Assembly: GCA_034429975.1 (NCBI GenBank)
Contig: DAOUFM010000146.1
Coordinates: 124,001 to 188,000 of the forward strand
DNA length: 64,000 nt
Reading direction: 5' to 3'
Source: UBA6170 sp034429975
GTDB lineage: Bacteria > Chloroflexota > Anaerolineae > Anaerolineales > Anaerolineaceae
This document shows positions 16,178 to 25,555 of this stretch, one piece after another. The notes below the pieces were generated by a model. It saw only the letters and a program-made list of their open reading frames with translations. It did no database searches and had not been told where the DNA came from. How positions within the stretch are numbered: the stretch's first letter is position 1; each line of letters starts with the position of its first letter. The position numbers and the translations under genes are program-made.

Positions 16178-17735
16178 CAATTTTTAACACCGAATAATTA
16201 TAGTTTTCGAAAATCAGTTCATATTGATCTAAAGAATAATAATGCATTAAATTTTGTAATGAATATTCATTTGGGATGAGTATGTATCGAATGTTAAAGG
16301 ATGTTAGCATCTCATGCAATTCAGCATCTCTTAATTTCCCTGAGTAAAACTGATCAACTTTTGTTGACAATTCAACCAGGTTTTTACTTTCAGGTCCATG
16401 CCCAATCATGACTTTCACCGGCAAAAGTGTTGGTAGAATATTGCTTTCCTGATATGGGGCTAACACCACATCGCCCTTATTGACTTTCCCTTCCAAGTTT
16501 TTTCCTAAATCTAAAAGTGAACCTGCAATATAAACCGGGGGTTCTTTTTTCAGAACCAATTGGAATGTTCCTAATTCAAAAATTAAATTTGATAATAGCA
16601 GAATTGCAATAATAGCAACCCGCACAATAAACTTTTTTTGGCTCTGAAGAAAAACCGCGATGTAAATGCAAAAACAAATCCAAACGCCTTCCGCCAATCG
16701 TCTTTGTAAATTCACTGGAAAATAAACCAGAATGGGGATTAATAACAGCCAGATATTGAGGAACGCTTTATTAAAAATATTTTTATTGTATTCACTTCTC
16801 AATAATAAAAAGATGATGATTATTCCCAATCCATATGCAAACAAATAATCCCAAACAGGAGGTGAAATTATTCGATTTTGCTCTTCCCAAACGGATAAAT
16901 ACGGGTCAAATAAAAATGAGAAAAAATTATAAAAAAATAAAGGACTGGAAGGAATGATCCAAATAAAAAATCTTTTTAGATATTTTAGGAAATTTTTCGT
17001 TTTTATGATTCGGAATAAGAAGAATGCACCTGTGACCGCCCAACCGATGAATATATTTAAAGGTTGGAAAATGCCACTTATCAATAGAGAGATACCCCCA
17101 CCTATTATATTATTTAATGGAGGGTTTTCTGCAACCTCAATATTTAATATTTTCCGAAAAGATTGATATAAAAAAGCTCTTCCAAACAATAAATGTGGCA
17201 AACTAAAAACAGATAAAAAACCAAATGTTTCTGGAGAATAAAATTCTAGAGGAACCCTTTCCTGAGTTAATTGAGGGAATATTAGCTGGATCCATCCCAA
17301 ACCACCTCCAAGCAACAATAAAATGGTTACCAAGATGGAAGTTTTTTTCTCCTTAACAAATAATTCACTAAATAAAAAAGTCTCTCTAATCAGAACAAAA
17401 ATACCCAGGAACCGAAACAAATGAAATATCATCACCAGTTGTAACCTTTGTTCAGGAAAACTGGCTAATTTCCCTAACAATAAGTAAGGGAAAAAGGCAA
17501 AAAATCCAGTTTGCGGATAAGCAGTATAAGGGGTGGTAAATAGCCAATCGCCACTTGAACCTAAAACCATTTTCGCCAGGTAAGAATTACCATCTTCAAC
17601 ACCAATAACTAACCCGCTAAACTGATTGTCAAGATCCTGCGATTGGAATCCTAGCCAATATGGAATACTTGTTAAAATGATTATTGCAATTGCTAAGAAA
17701 AATAACCATTTATTTTGAACGAAAAAACTTCTCAT
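16170..17735 (-). CDS. Polytopic membrane protein, paralogue of 19819-21351 (copy 2)
   Basis: A 521-residue integral membrane protein with about 10-12 hydrophobic segments and a soluble C-terminal tail of about 100 residues. Shared with the gene at 19819-21351 are a loop after helix 1 (GNSYLAKMVLGSSGDW), GGGLGWIQ, FGFLSVFSLPH, FPVNLQRRL and the tail VMIGHGPES. I chose the ATG at 17735, whose ATGA overlaps the stop of the preceding gene; the longer reading from 17765 would overlap by 34 bases. The architecture suggests a GT-C type transferase or transporter, but I cannot name the family. Confidence 0.7.
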   Translation of the reverse strand: MRSFFVQNKWLFFLAIAIIILTSIPYWLGFQSQDLDNQFSGLVIGVEDGNSYLAKMVLGSSGDWLFTTPYTAYPQTGFFAFFPYLLLGKLASFPEQRLQLVMIFHLFRFLGIFVLIRETFLFSELFVKEKKTSILVTILLLLGGGLGWIQLIFPQLTQERVPLEFYSPETFGFLSVFSLPHLLFGRAFLYQSFRKILNIEVAENPPLNNIIGGGISLLISGIFQPLNIFIGWAVTGAFFLFRIIKTKNFLKYLKRFFIWIIPSSPLFFYNFFSFLFDPYLSVWEEQNRIISPPVWDYLFAYGLGIIIIFLLLRSEYNKNIFNKAFLNIWLLLIPILVYFPVNLQRRLAEGVWICFCIYIAVFLQSQKKFIVRVAIIAILLLSNLIFELGTFQLVLKKEPPVYIAGSLLDLGKNLEGKVNKGDVVLAPYQESNILPTLLPVKVMIGHGPESKNLVELSTKVDQFYSGKLRDAELHEMLTSFNIRYILIPNEYSLQNLMHYYSLDQYELIFENYNYSVLKIDE

Positions 17736-19822
17736 TTTCTGGATCGCCTGATTACAACAGTGCAAATTAATGCCAACCAGACAATAGTTTGAATAATTAA
17801 CGATTCATATATAATCGTTGGCTGATAATAAAGGGTTATTTCATGTTCCCCACCAGGAAATAAAAACGTACGAAATAGCTTGTCTCTTTGTAAGAGCGCA
17901 GGTTTGCCGTTAATAGAGATTCTCCATCCGGGGTAGTTTATCTCATTTATTTGCATCAAACCTTCACAGCTATTCACATTTAATTTAATCTTATTTGGAG
18001 AAAAACTCAGTATGGAGTACTTTGTTCCATTCTCACATGCCTTGTTTTTTACGTAATTATCAACACCACTAATATCATAAATATAAGTAGAAGACAATTT
18101 GATTTCTTTTCCCAACGAGCATTTGGTTAAGTCAAAATTTGAAATCACGTATTTTACATTCAACTCTTCTAAACCCTTGAGGTTCGGGCAAAATTCTTCA
18201 TTATCGATATTCGGATTACTTGTTCTAAAAGGAGGTAATGTTACTGAATATTGGTTATTAGGAATGCCTGATATTTGATTAAATAATTCCACATAAGCCT
18301 TTAATTGCAGGGGATCAACCCCGTTGATTTGATTAATATTCCAATAAGCTCCTTGTTCCTGAGTAATACTGTAAGAAGGTGTATAAACTCTAAAATTCGC
18401 CGAGATCGATTCTATTTTTTTTATTAATTCAATCTTCTCGTCGACAACATAGTGAAATGGTTTAAAGGTAAGGGTTTTAAAATTTACAAAAATAAGATCA
18501 CAAAATAGGATCAAAACCAATACCACACCTAGATATTGATTATTGAACCTGCCTTTTAGAATAAAAATAATTGCCACCAGGCTAAATGAAAAAACAATTA
18601 CTGACCAGAATATTGATAAATTGAATTTCTCTGTAAGAAAAACCGAACCTAGAAAAAAAAGAAAGTTAAAGAATACGATAGGTACAAGAAAGAAAATTCT
18701 GGAAAACTTATAGTCCATTTTCTCATTTAAAATTACATCCACAACATAAGCTGCGCAAACTGATAAGCTAAAAACAAAAATGAATACAAACCTGGATGGA
18801 ACTCTCAGTAAGGAAAAACCAGGAATTTCATAAAGTAAGCTCATTCCTGGAATATTGCTTCCAAAAGACAGGATTATTGCAATAAGTGCCAGATAATACC
18901 ATTTACGAATCTTTTTGTTTTGTTTGTAGACAAACACCCCTAATAAAGCAAGTAAGATGACAACCCCACCGAGATATAATTTCGTCTCAGCGCTTCCTTC
19001 AAAAAATGGAAACAATAAGTTTAAAAGGTCAGCGAACGATAAAGAGTAAATCATTTGTTCATTGGGCTGCATCATATTTCTGGTTGACAATTGCAGGTAC
19101 TGAAATAAAGGCAGCCAGGATACGATACTTAAAGATAATCCAAGGATTATTGAAGCCAAATAATATTTAATAAAATCCATCCAATCAATATTTTTGTTAA
19201 TTACAACAAAAATCCAGATTAAAAATGCAGGAATGGACCAACGCAAATCAGCTGAGAAAATAAACCCCCAAATAATTCCAGTTAATATTACAGATTTTAT
19301 TTTTTGACCATCTTGTAAAACCTTTGCTGAATACAATAATAACCAGGGAGTCCAAGCGATTGCATAAAGCATCGAAAGGTGGCCAGCACCAATGTGAGCA
19401 TAGATTTTGGCAGAGAAGAAAAAAGCCATTCCTCCAAATAAGGAGCCAATCTCAGAAATTTTCAGACTTCTGAGGAAAAACACCATCCCAATAAGCCCTA
19501 ACAGCAGATGCAATAGTAAGGAAATATTAATTCCTAATGGTAAAGGGAAAAGTAATGCAACCCAACCAGGCAAATACCACAAACCAGAAAGAGGATTTTC
19601 AGCAAATGGGTAACCAGATAAAATTAAATTTGACCAAAGTGGAATTTGATGGTGTTTAACAATTGAATTCTGGATATACAACAAATTCGAGTAATGAGAA
19701 ATTGGTATATCTGAAAACGGAGAATTTCCCAGATAAACAAAACTCCCTAAATTTGGAATAAAAAATAGATTTCCGATTATAAAAATAATGATGACGATCC
19801 AAATTAGTCTTTTTGAAATCAA
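17732..19822 (-). CDS. YfhO-like polytopic membrane protein (copy 1)
   Basis: A 696-residue protein with about 12 membrane segments (residues 5-450), an extracytoplasmic domain (about 455-650) and a final helix. IPLWSNLILSGYPFAENPLS matches the PLWNPYNGxGxPF loop of YfhO proteins, and FPGGEHEITLYYQP matches their C-terminal beta motif. The TTG start overlaps the stop of the upstream gene (TTGA), with AGGTG ahead of it. It is the equivalent of the 776-residue gene and forms copy 1 of a repeated two-gene module. Function beyond an envelope role is not established. Confidence 0.75.
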   Translation of the reverse strand: MISKRLIWIVIIIFIIGNLFFIPNLGSFVYLGNSPFSDIPISHYSNLLYIQNSIVKHHQIPLWSNLILSGYPFAENPLSGLWYLPGWVALLFPLPLGINISLLLHLLLGLIGMVFFLRSLKISEIGSLFGGMAFFFSAKIYAHIGAGHLSMLYAIAWTPWLLLYSAKVLQDGQKIKSVILTGIIWGFIFSADLRWSIPAFLIWIFVVINKNIDWMDFIKYYLASIILGLSLSIVSWLPLFQYLQLSTRNMMQPNEQMIYSLSFADLLNLLFPFFEGSAETKLYLGGVVILLALLGVFVYKQNKKIRKWYYLALIAIILSFGSNIPGMSLLYEIPGFSLLRVPSRFVFIFVFSLSVCAAYVVDVILNEKMDYKFSRIFFLVPIVFFNFLFFLGSVFLTEKFNLSIFWSVIVFSFSLVAIIFILKGRFNNQYLGVVLVLILFCDLIFVNFKTLTFKPFHYVVDEKIELIKKIESISANFRVYTPSYSITQEQGAYWNINQINGVDPLQLKAYVELFNQISGIPNNQYSVTLPPFRTSNPNIDNEEFCPNLKGLEELNVKYVISNFDLTKCSLGKEIKLSSTYIYDISGVDNYVKNKACENGTKYSILSFSPNKIKLNVNSCEGLMQINEINYPGWRISINGKPALLQRDKLFRTFLFPGGEHEITLYYQPTIIYESLIIQTIVWLALICTVVIRRSRK

Positions 19823-21351
19823 TTTTTCACCTGAAATATTTCGATTCCATCATAATCGTATAAAGCTGTGAATGTTTTAGTAATTGTGGGGCAATTTGGG
19901 ATCGGGTTTCCTTTCTCACATAAAATGTAATTAACATGATTTTCGATTAAAAATTTTTGTGATTCATCCACTGACAAAGTGTCATTCCAGAATTTGTTCA
20001 AATTGTTTTTAACTACGTCCTCATTGATACTCTCAAACGGATGCCCATAAACAACTTTGAAATTCCCATATGCCGGAACTAATAACCCTAATTCTTGATT
20101 GGTTAATACGACTGCCTGCTCTTTAATGTTATTATCCATCCATCTGGCTGCCTGAAGATAATTATTTTTCGTAAAAAATAATGGTTCATAATTTCTAATT
20201 GCATTCATACTTCCAAGAAAGACGATCAGATTTGATGGAATAACAATCCCAATTAATAAATAAATCCAGAACTTTGCCAACTTTTGTTTTCTATTTTCAA
20301 AAAAAACACCTAACAAATACCAAAAAACAATAACTAAAGGAATATATATCCCGACCAGGAATCTTCTCTGTAAGTTAAACGGAATGATTGTCATGGCAAA
20401 GGCGAAAACGATCCAGAGTAATAATAAGATAATATTTTTCTCTAACTTAATTTTTTTCTTAAAAACCCAAACGAGAAGCATAACAATACCAAGAATGGCT
20501 GGTGAAAATGAGAAAATTAAGTTCAGGATTGATGGACTAGCGGTTATATTTTGTGCATTCCATAAACTTAATACCGGGTCTGAGGTAATCGTTTTCATCT
20601 GATAATAACCAATGAAAATCACCGGAATAGCTAAACTTATTAATTTTTTAAAATTACGATCAATAATTGGAAAATTTATTAATAGATAAACAAAATAAAT
20701 AAACCCTATGACGATGCCAGCAAATGGAGAAATAGATACAAGAATGATACTTAACAAAAAAATAAAGAGAAAAACGTATGATTTTTTTTCGTTATTTAAG
20801 AGGATAACTATCAGAACGTTCATAATTACTAAAGAAAGAATAAAATGAGGGTTAGAGAATGCTGATAAGAATCCGTAAGCCTCTGCCAACCAAAAATCAG
20901 CCGGTAACTCTCCTGAAATAACAAAAATCCATCCTAAACCCGCCCCGAACAGAATTGATAGCATTGCTCCTTGATAGTATTTATTCTCTTCAGTAAAAAA
21001 TAACTTCAATAAGGTTCGTAAAGAGAAGAAAAATAATATTGCGAATAGAATTCGGAACAAATGGTACAACACCGGTATACCGAGATAAAAAATTCTGGAT
21101 AGGTGTCCAAAGAAAATATATAAGGTAAAAATAAAAATATCACCGTTTTTTACCGGAGAATAAGGTAATTGAAAAGTCCAATTTCCTGATTTACCCTGTA
21201 TCATTTTTGCGAAATAACTATAACCATCAATGGGATTATAAAATAAGCCCGAAAAGGTAATTTCCTGATTATTCTGAACAATTCCATAGATCACAGGAAT
21301 TATTAATAGAAATACCCATAAGACAAGGAAAAAAATACTCCATTTCTTCAT
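19819..21351 (-). CDS. Polytopic membrane protein (copy 1), first gene of operon
   Basis: A 510-residue membrane protein with about 10-12 hydrophobic segments and a soluble tail. Diagnostic blocks match its paralogue at 16170-17735: GYSYFAKMIQGKSGNW, GAGLGWIFV, AYGFLSAFSNPH, IPFNLQRRF and VVYGHPFES. I preferred the ATG at 21351 over the TTG at 21375. It leads the six-gene minus operon. The conserved polar loop after the first helix and the GHxxES tail motif may form an active or ligand site on the outer face; this is inference from conservation between only two sequences. Confidence 0.7.
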   Translation of the reverse strand: MKKWSIFFLVLWVFLLIIPVIYGIVQNNQEITFSGLFYNPIDGYSYFAKMIQGKSGNWTFQLPYSPVKNGDIFIFTLYIFFGHLSRIFYLGIPVLYHLFRILFAILFFFSLRTLLKLFFTEENKYYQGAMLSILFGAGLGWIFVISGELPADFWLAEAYGFLSAFSNPHFILSLVIMNVLIVILLNNEKKSYVFLFIFLLSIILVSISPFAGIVIGFIYFVYLLINFPIIDRNFKKLISLAIPVIFIGYYQMKTITSDPVLSLWNAQNITASPSILNLIFSFSPAILGIVMLLVWVFKKKIKLEKNIILLLLWIVFAFAMTIIPFNLQRRFLVGIYIPLVIVFWYLLGVFFENRKQKLAKFWIYLLIGIVIPSNLIVFLGSMNAIRNYEPLFFTKNNYLQAARWMDNNIKEQAVVLTNQELGLLVPAYGNFKVVYGHPFESINEDVVKNNLNKFWNDTLSVDESQKFLIENHVNYILCEKGNPIPNCPTITKTFTALYDYDGIEIFQVKN

Positions 21352-21409
21352 TATTTCGAAGTATACAGTAAGCAAAAAGAAATCACAAACTAAATAATCC
21401 TTGGTTTAC

Positions 21410-21438
21410 TTGCCTTTCAATCCATCACATTCTATAAT
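21410..21438 (+). promoter_or_regulatory. Promoter, probably giving a leaderless mRNA
   Basis: TTGCCT at 21410-21415, a 17-base spacer and a perfect TATAAT at 21433-21438. The ATG of the next gene is at 21446, so transcription would begin at or within a base of the start codon. No ribosome site precedes the ATG. Confidence 0.65.
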
Positions 21439-21445
21439 CCTATTT

Positions 21446-22147
21446 ATGAATCAGCGTACTTATTTATATCAAATTCAAATAATCGATCTGGATTTGGCGA
21501 AACTTGTTAAGAGAATTGAAGAAATAAACAGTTACCTATCATACAATGCAGATGAAAAAAAGATAGAGTTAGAAGTCTCTGCTTACGAAGTTGACAGGAA
21601 AAATAAACATCTGAATTTAAAAAGGATTTCAGATGAAGCGTCATTGCTTCAAAATAAAATAACAAGAAGTGAACAATCTTTATACGACGGCACAATCAAG
21701 AATCCAAAAGAGCTTCAAGATGTAAACTCAGAAATTGCTTCAAATAAAAAACGGTTACTTACCTTAGATGAAAAACAATTAGAAATCATGTTTGAAATCG
21801 AAGAACTAGACAACACAATTTCTGGTTTCAACAACTCTTTAGCAGATTTACGTGCCGATAAAAACAAAATATCAGAAGAATATCTTTTAGAAAAAGACAA
21901 CCTCGAAAAAGAAATTAATAACCTTAAAGTTGGAAAAGATACATTGGTAAATCAAGTAAGTGATGAGGTCTATTCAATTTACGAAAAATTACGAAAAACG
22001 AAAAACAATATTGCCGTTTCAATAGTTGTTGATAATTGCTGTTCTATTTGCGGAAATAGTTTAACGCCTATGGACATTCAAATTGCCAAGAGTGCCAGTG
22101 ACGATGTATTTTGCCCGGTTTGTAAAAGATTTTTATTTGTCGGTTAG
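21446..22147 (+). CDS. Coiled-coil protein with C4-type zinc ribbon
   Basis: A 233-residue protein. Residues 5-185 are almost continuous coiled coil (repeated K/E heptads), and the C-terminus is a C4 zinc ribbon, CSICGNSL then FCPVCKRFL. This matches the widespread bacterial zinc-ribbon family (DUF164/CT398-like), whose members may contact nucleic acids or secretion/flagellar parts. The exact role is unknown. The start is the ATG at 21446, as an upstream TTG at 21401 would add 15 residues and sit before the -10 box. The NACHT gene begins five bases after it. Confidence 0.82.
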   Translation: MNQRTYLYQIQIIDLDLAKLVKRIEEINSYLSYNADEKKIELEVSAYEVDRKNKHLNLKRISDEASLLQNKITRSEQSLYDGTIKNPKELQDVNSEIASNKKRLLTLDEKQLEIMFEIEELDNTISGFNNSLADLRADKNKISEEYLLEKDNLEKEINNLKVGKDTLVNQVSDEVYSIYEKLRKTKNNIAVSIVVDNCCSICGNSLTPMDIQIAKSASDDVFCPVCKRFLFVG

Positions 22148-22152
22148 TAAAA

Positions 22153-24528
22153 ATGATCAACTTGTTCAAGAATTTCGAATTAGAAAAAATTTCTTTTTTT
22201 ATTGGATTTTTAACTGCCTCTCTATTATGGTTAGCTGTATCAAAATTTCGAACGTGGATCCCGGAAATTGTTGCGAATATTAAAAAATATATTAAGAATA
22301 TCAAATCCATGCAATCTTCTGGAATTCAGAATGCAATCAGAAGTGAAGCATATTTAACTGCTCAACAAAACCACCTCGCGAAGAGTTTATTTTTTCTGAA
22401 TCAAATTTTAATAGAACCCCGATTGTTAGCTGAACCAATTTTTATACACGACGATGAAAAGGTCTTTTTTGAAAGTGAAGTAGCCCTAACAGTTCCATAT
22501 ACGCCTGACTTTCCCTTTTTATCCAGAAACTTGAACGTCCCAAGGATAACAATTACCGAAGCAATCCAGAAGGGAGCTGATCTTGTAATCTGTGGAGCAC
22601 CGGGATCTGGTAAAACAGTTGCATTGGCTCATCTAGTATCAAGTTTGGCACAAAGAAATCCAAATTGTGGGTTGTCATCGTCAAAGATACCTTTATATAT
22701 CAACATACATGATACGGATATTCTCAATTCATCGGAATTTTCTTTGGTTGAACTCCTCCAAAAAATATTCCTTCATCGTTTACCTTCTTCTCAAACTCCG
22801 AAATTAATGAAATTCCTGCCAGAAAGTCTAAAAGATAATTCAGCTATCCTCATTATTGATGGCATGGATGAACTCCATCCAAACGAATTTGATAAAGCTG
22901 TAAAATTTATAGATACTATAAAAAAGATTTACAATGATTTACAAATTGTTGTCACAGCTTCTCATCTTTATTTAGGAGAGCTTTTGACCATTAATTTCTC
23001 AGCATTGGTCTTATCACCATGGTCAAATGACCAGATACTTGATTTTTATTCGCGATGGGATCGTCTTTGGAAACAAGAAATAATAAAGACAAAATCAGTT
23101 GAAGATCCGTTATCAATTTTACTTCAATGGAGTTCAACTAATTTACGCCCATTATCTCCTTTGGAATTCACCTTATTTATTTGGGGAGTATTATCTGGCG
23201 ATTTATCTGGGTATACACCAAACGATCTAATCAAGTCATTTATTAGAAGGGTCCTTCCAATCAAAGAATTTTCAGATGTTTCAGAATATTTGTCCCATAT
23301 TATTTTCAATGAAAAGAGTTTTTCATTTTATCCTGGAAATTTAAAGGGCGATAATTTTTCAAAAATTATTCAATCTGATCTTTATCAACAATGGCCTGGC
23401 GGTAATGGTAGATTTGTTCATTCAGAGGTGTTTAGTTATATTGCCAGCCTTTATTTGGATGAAATTAATTTGCCAGAAATAGATTTGACTGATTTTAAAT
23501 GGGTAATTTACAACTCCCTTCTGGCATTTCAATCCTCAAAAACTTCAAACCCCGATTGGCTTAAACCTATTCTCGGAAACCATAATTCTCGCATACCTTT
23601 CGATTTTTTTTCAATCAGTTCCTGGTTGAAAAATACCAACCCGTCAACAAATTGGAGAAATAATTATATTAAACAATTGGTTCGAATCATTCAGGATAAT
23701 AATTCTAAATTTAGTGTCAAATTACGAGCAATGGCAGGGATGGTTTATTCAAATGATCACAATTTACCTATATTTCTCAGACAATTATTGGAACATAAAA
23801 ATGATTCTTTCAAAAAACTTGCACTTTTTGCCATCTCCAGCATGAATCGAGATGATACATTTATTCCTGATTTGATATCTTTGTCTCAAAAGTCATCAAG
23901 TGACACTCAAAAATTAACTTCTTTAGCATTATCAACATATCGGGATGAAAGCACAATTCATGAGCTAGCCCGGGTTCTATTAAATGGAGACGAAACAGTC
24001 CGGCATGTTGTTGCCGAAAGTCTGGCGTTTATGGATGAGCCTGGAACAGAAATTTTAAAAGAAGCGGTCACTTTGGAAGACATAGTCGTCCGCCGTGCAG
24101 CTATTTATGGTTTAGTAAAAATGAATGATTTCTGGGCAATTCAAACTTTAAAAGATATGACCATCCAGGATAACCAATGGGTTGTGAGAAATTTTTCTTC
24201 CCAGGCGTTGGATTATTTACAAGGTGAAAATCCTTATATTCCAACTAAGAAAATTCAATTAACCGACACTCCCTGGTTAATTGAATTTGCTGCAAAAGAT
24301 AATCTTGGAATTACAAATCCCCAGGCTGCCGTAAATGAACTATTGAAAGCATTAAATTCAGAAGATCAGATTATAATACAAAAAGCAATCTCATCTGCCC
24401 TTCAAGGTGCCAATCCTGAAATATTCTATAGGCTTGAGGAAATATTTTTATCTAATCTGGATCAAAATATTAGCAATAACCTATTTGTAGCTTTATTTTT
24501 TCTTTATCACTCAAGAATTAAAGTTTGA
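22153..24528 (+). CDS. Membrane-anchored NACHT-type NTPase with HEAT repeats
   Basis: A 791-residue protein. One membrane helix lies near residues 8-28 (FFIGFLTASLLWLAV). A STAND/NACHT ATPase follows: Walker A GAPGSGKT at 148-155 and Walker B LIIDGMDELHP with D236, D239 and E240. Helical regions come next, and from about residue 500 to 760 there are HEAT-like repeats (for example VRHVVAESLAFMDEPGTEIL and VVRRAAIYGLVKMN). STAND proteins work as ligand-triggered signalling switches, in bacteria often in defence or regulation. No effector domain is visible. It is probably co-transcribed with the zinc-ribbon gene. Confidence 0.85.
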   Translation: MINLFKNFELEKISFFIGFLTASLLWLAVSKFRTWIPEIVANIKKYIKNIKSMQSSGIQNAIRSEAYLTAQQNHLAKSLFFLNQILIEPRLLAEPIFIHDDEKVFFESEVALTVPYTPDFPFLSRNLNVPRITITEAIQKGADLVICGAPGSGKTVALAHLVSSLAQRNPNCGLSSSKIPLYINIHDTDILNSSEFSLVELLQKIFLHRLPSSQTPKLMKFLPESLKDNSAILIIDGMDELHPNEFDKAVKFIDTIKKIYNDLQIVVTASHLYLGELLTINFSALVLSPWSNDQILDFYSRWDRLWKQEIIKTKSVEDPLSILLQWSSTNLRPLSPLEFTLFIWGVLSGDLSGYTPNDLIKSFIRRVLPIKEFSDVSEYLSHIIFNEKSFSFYPGNLKGDNFSKIIQSDLYQQWPGGNGRFVHSEVFSYIASLYLDEINLPEIDLTDFKWVIYNSLLAFQSSKTSNPDWLKPILGNHNSRIPFDFFSISSWLKNTNPSTNWRNNYIKQLVRIIQDNNSKFSVKLRAMAGMVYSNDHNLPIFLRQLLEHKNDSFKKLALFAISSMNRDDTFIPDLISLSQKSSSDTQKLTSLALSTYRDESTIHELARVLLNGDETVRHVVAESLAFMDEPGTEILKEAVTLEDIVVRRAAIYGLVKMNDFWAIQTLKDMTIQDNQWVVRNFSSQALDYLQGENPYIPTKKIQLTDTPWLIEFAAKDNLGITNPQAAVNELLKALNSEDQIIIQKAISSALQGANPEIFYRLEEIFLSNLDQNISNNLFVALFFLYHSRIKV

Positions 24529-24554
24529 TAATTTAAAATCGAATATTATTTTTA

Positions 24555-24815
24555 TTAAAAGGATGCAAAAATCGTAATTAATAAAAATTCAAGAATCTGA
24601 ATAAGCACTAATAAAACAATCGGGCTAAAATCAAACATCCCAACCATGGGAATTCGATTTCGAATAGGTGCTAATAGTGGCTCAACAATCCGATCAACTG
24701 TTTGTCTGACAGGGTGATAGGGTGACATAAAATAGCTTAATAAGACTTTTGTAATCACCAACAAAGAGAAAATATTTGCAGCAACTCTAACCAAAACAAT
24801 TAAAAATCCAAACAT
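24555..24815 (-). CDS. YggT family membrane protein
   Basis: An 86-residue protein with two membrane segments (about 3-28 and 62-84) and the central YggT signature SPYHPVRQTVDRIVEPLLAP at 32-51. YggT proteins are small integral membrane proteins often encoded next to yggS, as here, and have been linked to osmotic tolerance and cell division. The GTGAGG ribosome site precedes the ATG. It is the last gene of a long minus-strand cluster. Confidence 0.9.
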   Translation of the reverse strand: MFGFLIVLVRVAANIFSLLVITKVLLSYFMSPYHPVRQTVDRIVEPLLAPIRNRIPMVGMFDFSPIVLLVLIQILEFLLITIFASF

Positions 24816-24835
24816 AAAAATACCTCACTTAAAAA

Positions 24836-25555
24836 TTATTTTCTTTCACCCATAATTGCTGTGCCAATCCGAACCATCGTCGCACCTTCTGCAATCGCAA
24901 ACTGGTAATCATGGCTCGTCCCCATTGAAAATTCGTCCAATTGTAATCTCGGGATTTGTGAAGTCAGAAAAAAACTTAATTCTTTTAATTTTGCAAAGTT
25001 GAAACGTGCTTCTTTTTCATCTGTAGTAAACGGTGGCATTGTCATCAGCCCTTGTAATCGTAAGTGACTTAATTCAGCTATTTCATGAACTTCATCGACA
25101 AAAGAAACCCAGGAATTAGGATTAGAAGCGTCCCATCCAAATTTGCTGACTTCCCCTCCGACATTAAATTGGAGCAGGACGGGCAGATATTTATTGCCTT
25201 GGATTAATTGATTGTTTAACCGTCTTGCTAATTTTATGCTGTCCAAGGAATGCAGTAATGAAAAATTTTCAACAATCAATTGAGATTTCCGGCTTTGAAG
25301 ATGTCCAATCATATGCCATTCAATTGGGCTCTTCGTTACAGTAATATCTTTAATTTTTGTGGCTGTCTCTTCAGGATAATTTTCACCTAAATATTGGGCG
25401 CCTGCCAAAATTACTTGATTGATCTTAGCTGCAGAATGGCCTTTTGTAACAACGATTAATTTTACAGAATCAGAATTTTTCCTATATTTGATAGAATAGC
25501 TTTGTATTTCATCATAAATCTTTTTAAACCTTGATTCAATATTGTCATTAAGCAT
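24836..25555 (-). CDS. PLP-binding homeostasis protein, YggS family
   Basis: A 239-residue alanine-racemase-fold protein. The PLP lysine is in LIVVTKGHSAAK (residues 32-43); AQYLGENYPEE, WHMIGHLQSRK, VNVGGEVSKFG-like LLQFNVGGEVSKFGWD, LRLQGLMTMPP and the phosphate loop SMGTSHDYQFAIAEGATMVR follow. These proteins buffer free PLP and influence amino acid pools, and are not racemases. The start codon overlaps the yfiH stop by one base (TGATG), and yggT follows. This is the widespread yfiH-yggS-yggT order. Confidence 0.93.
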   Translation of the reverse strand: MLNDNIESRFKKIYDEIQSYSIKYRKNSDSVKLIVVTKGHSAAKINQVILAGAQYLGENYPEETATKIKDITVTKSPIEWHMIGHLQSRKSQLIVENFSLLHSLDSIKLARRLNNQLIQGNKYLPVLLQFNVGGEVSKFGWDASNPNSWVSFVDEVHEIAELSHLRLQGLMTMPPFTTDEKEARFNFAKLKELSFFLTSQIPRLQLDEFSMGTSHDYQFAIAEGATMVRIGTAIMGERK

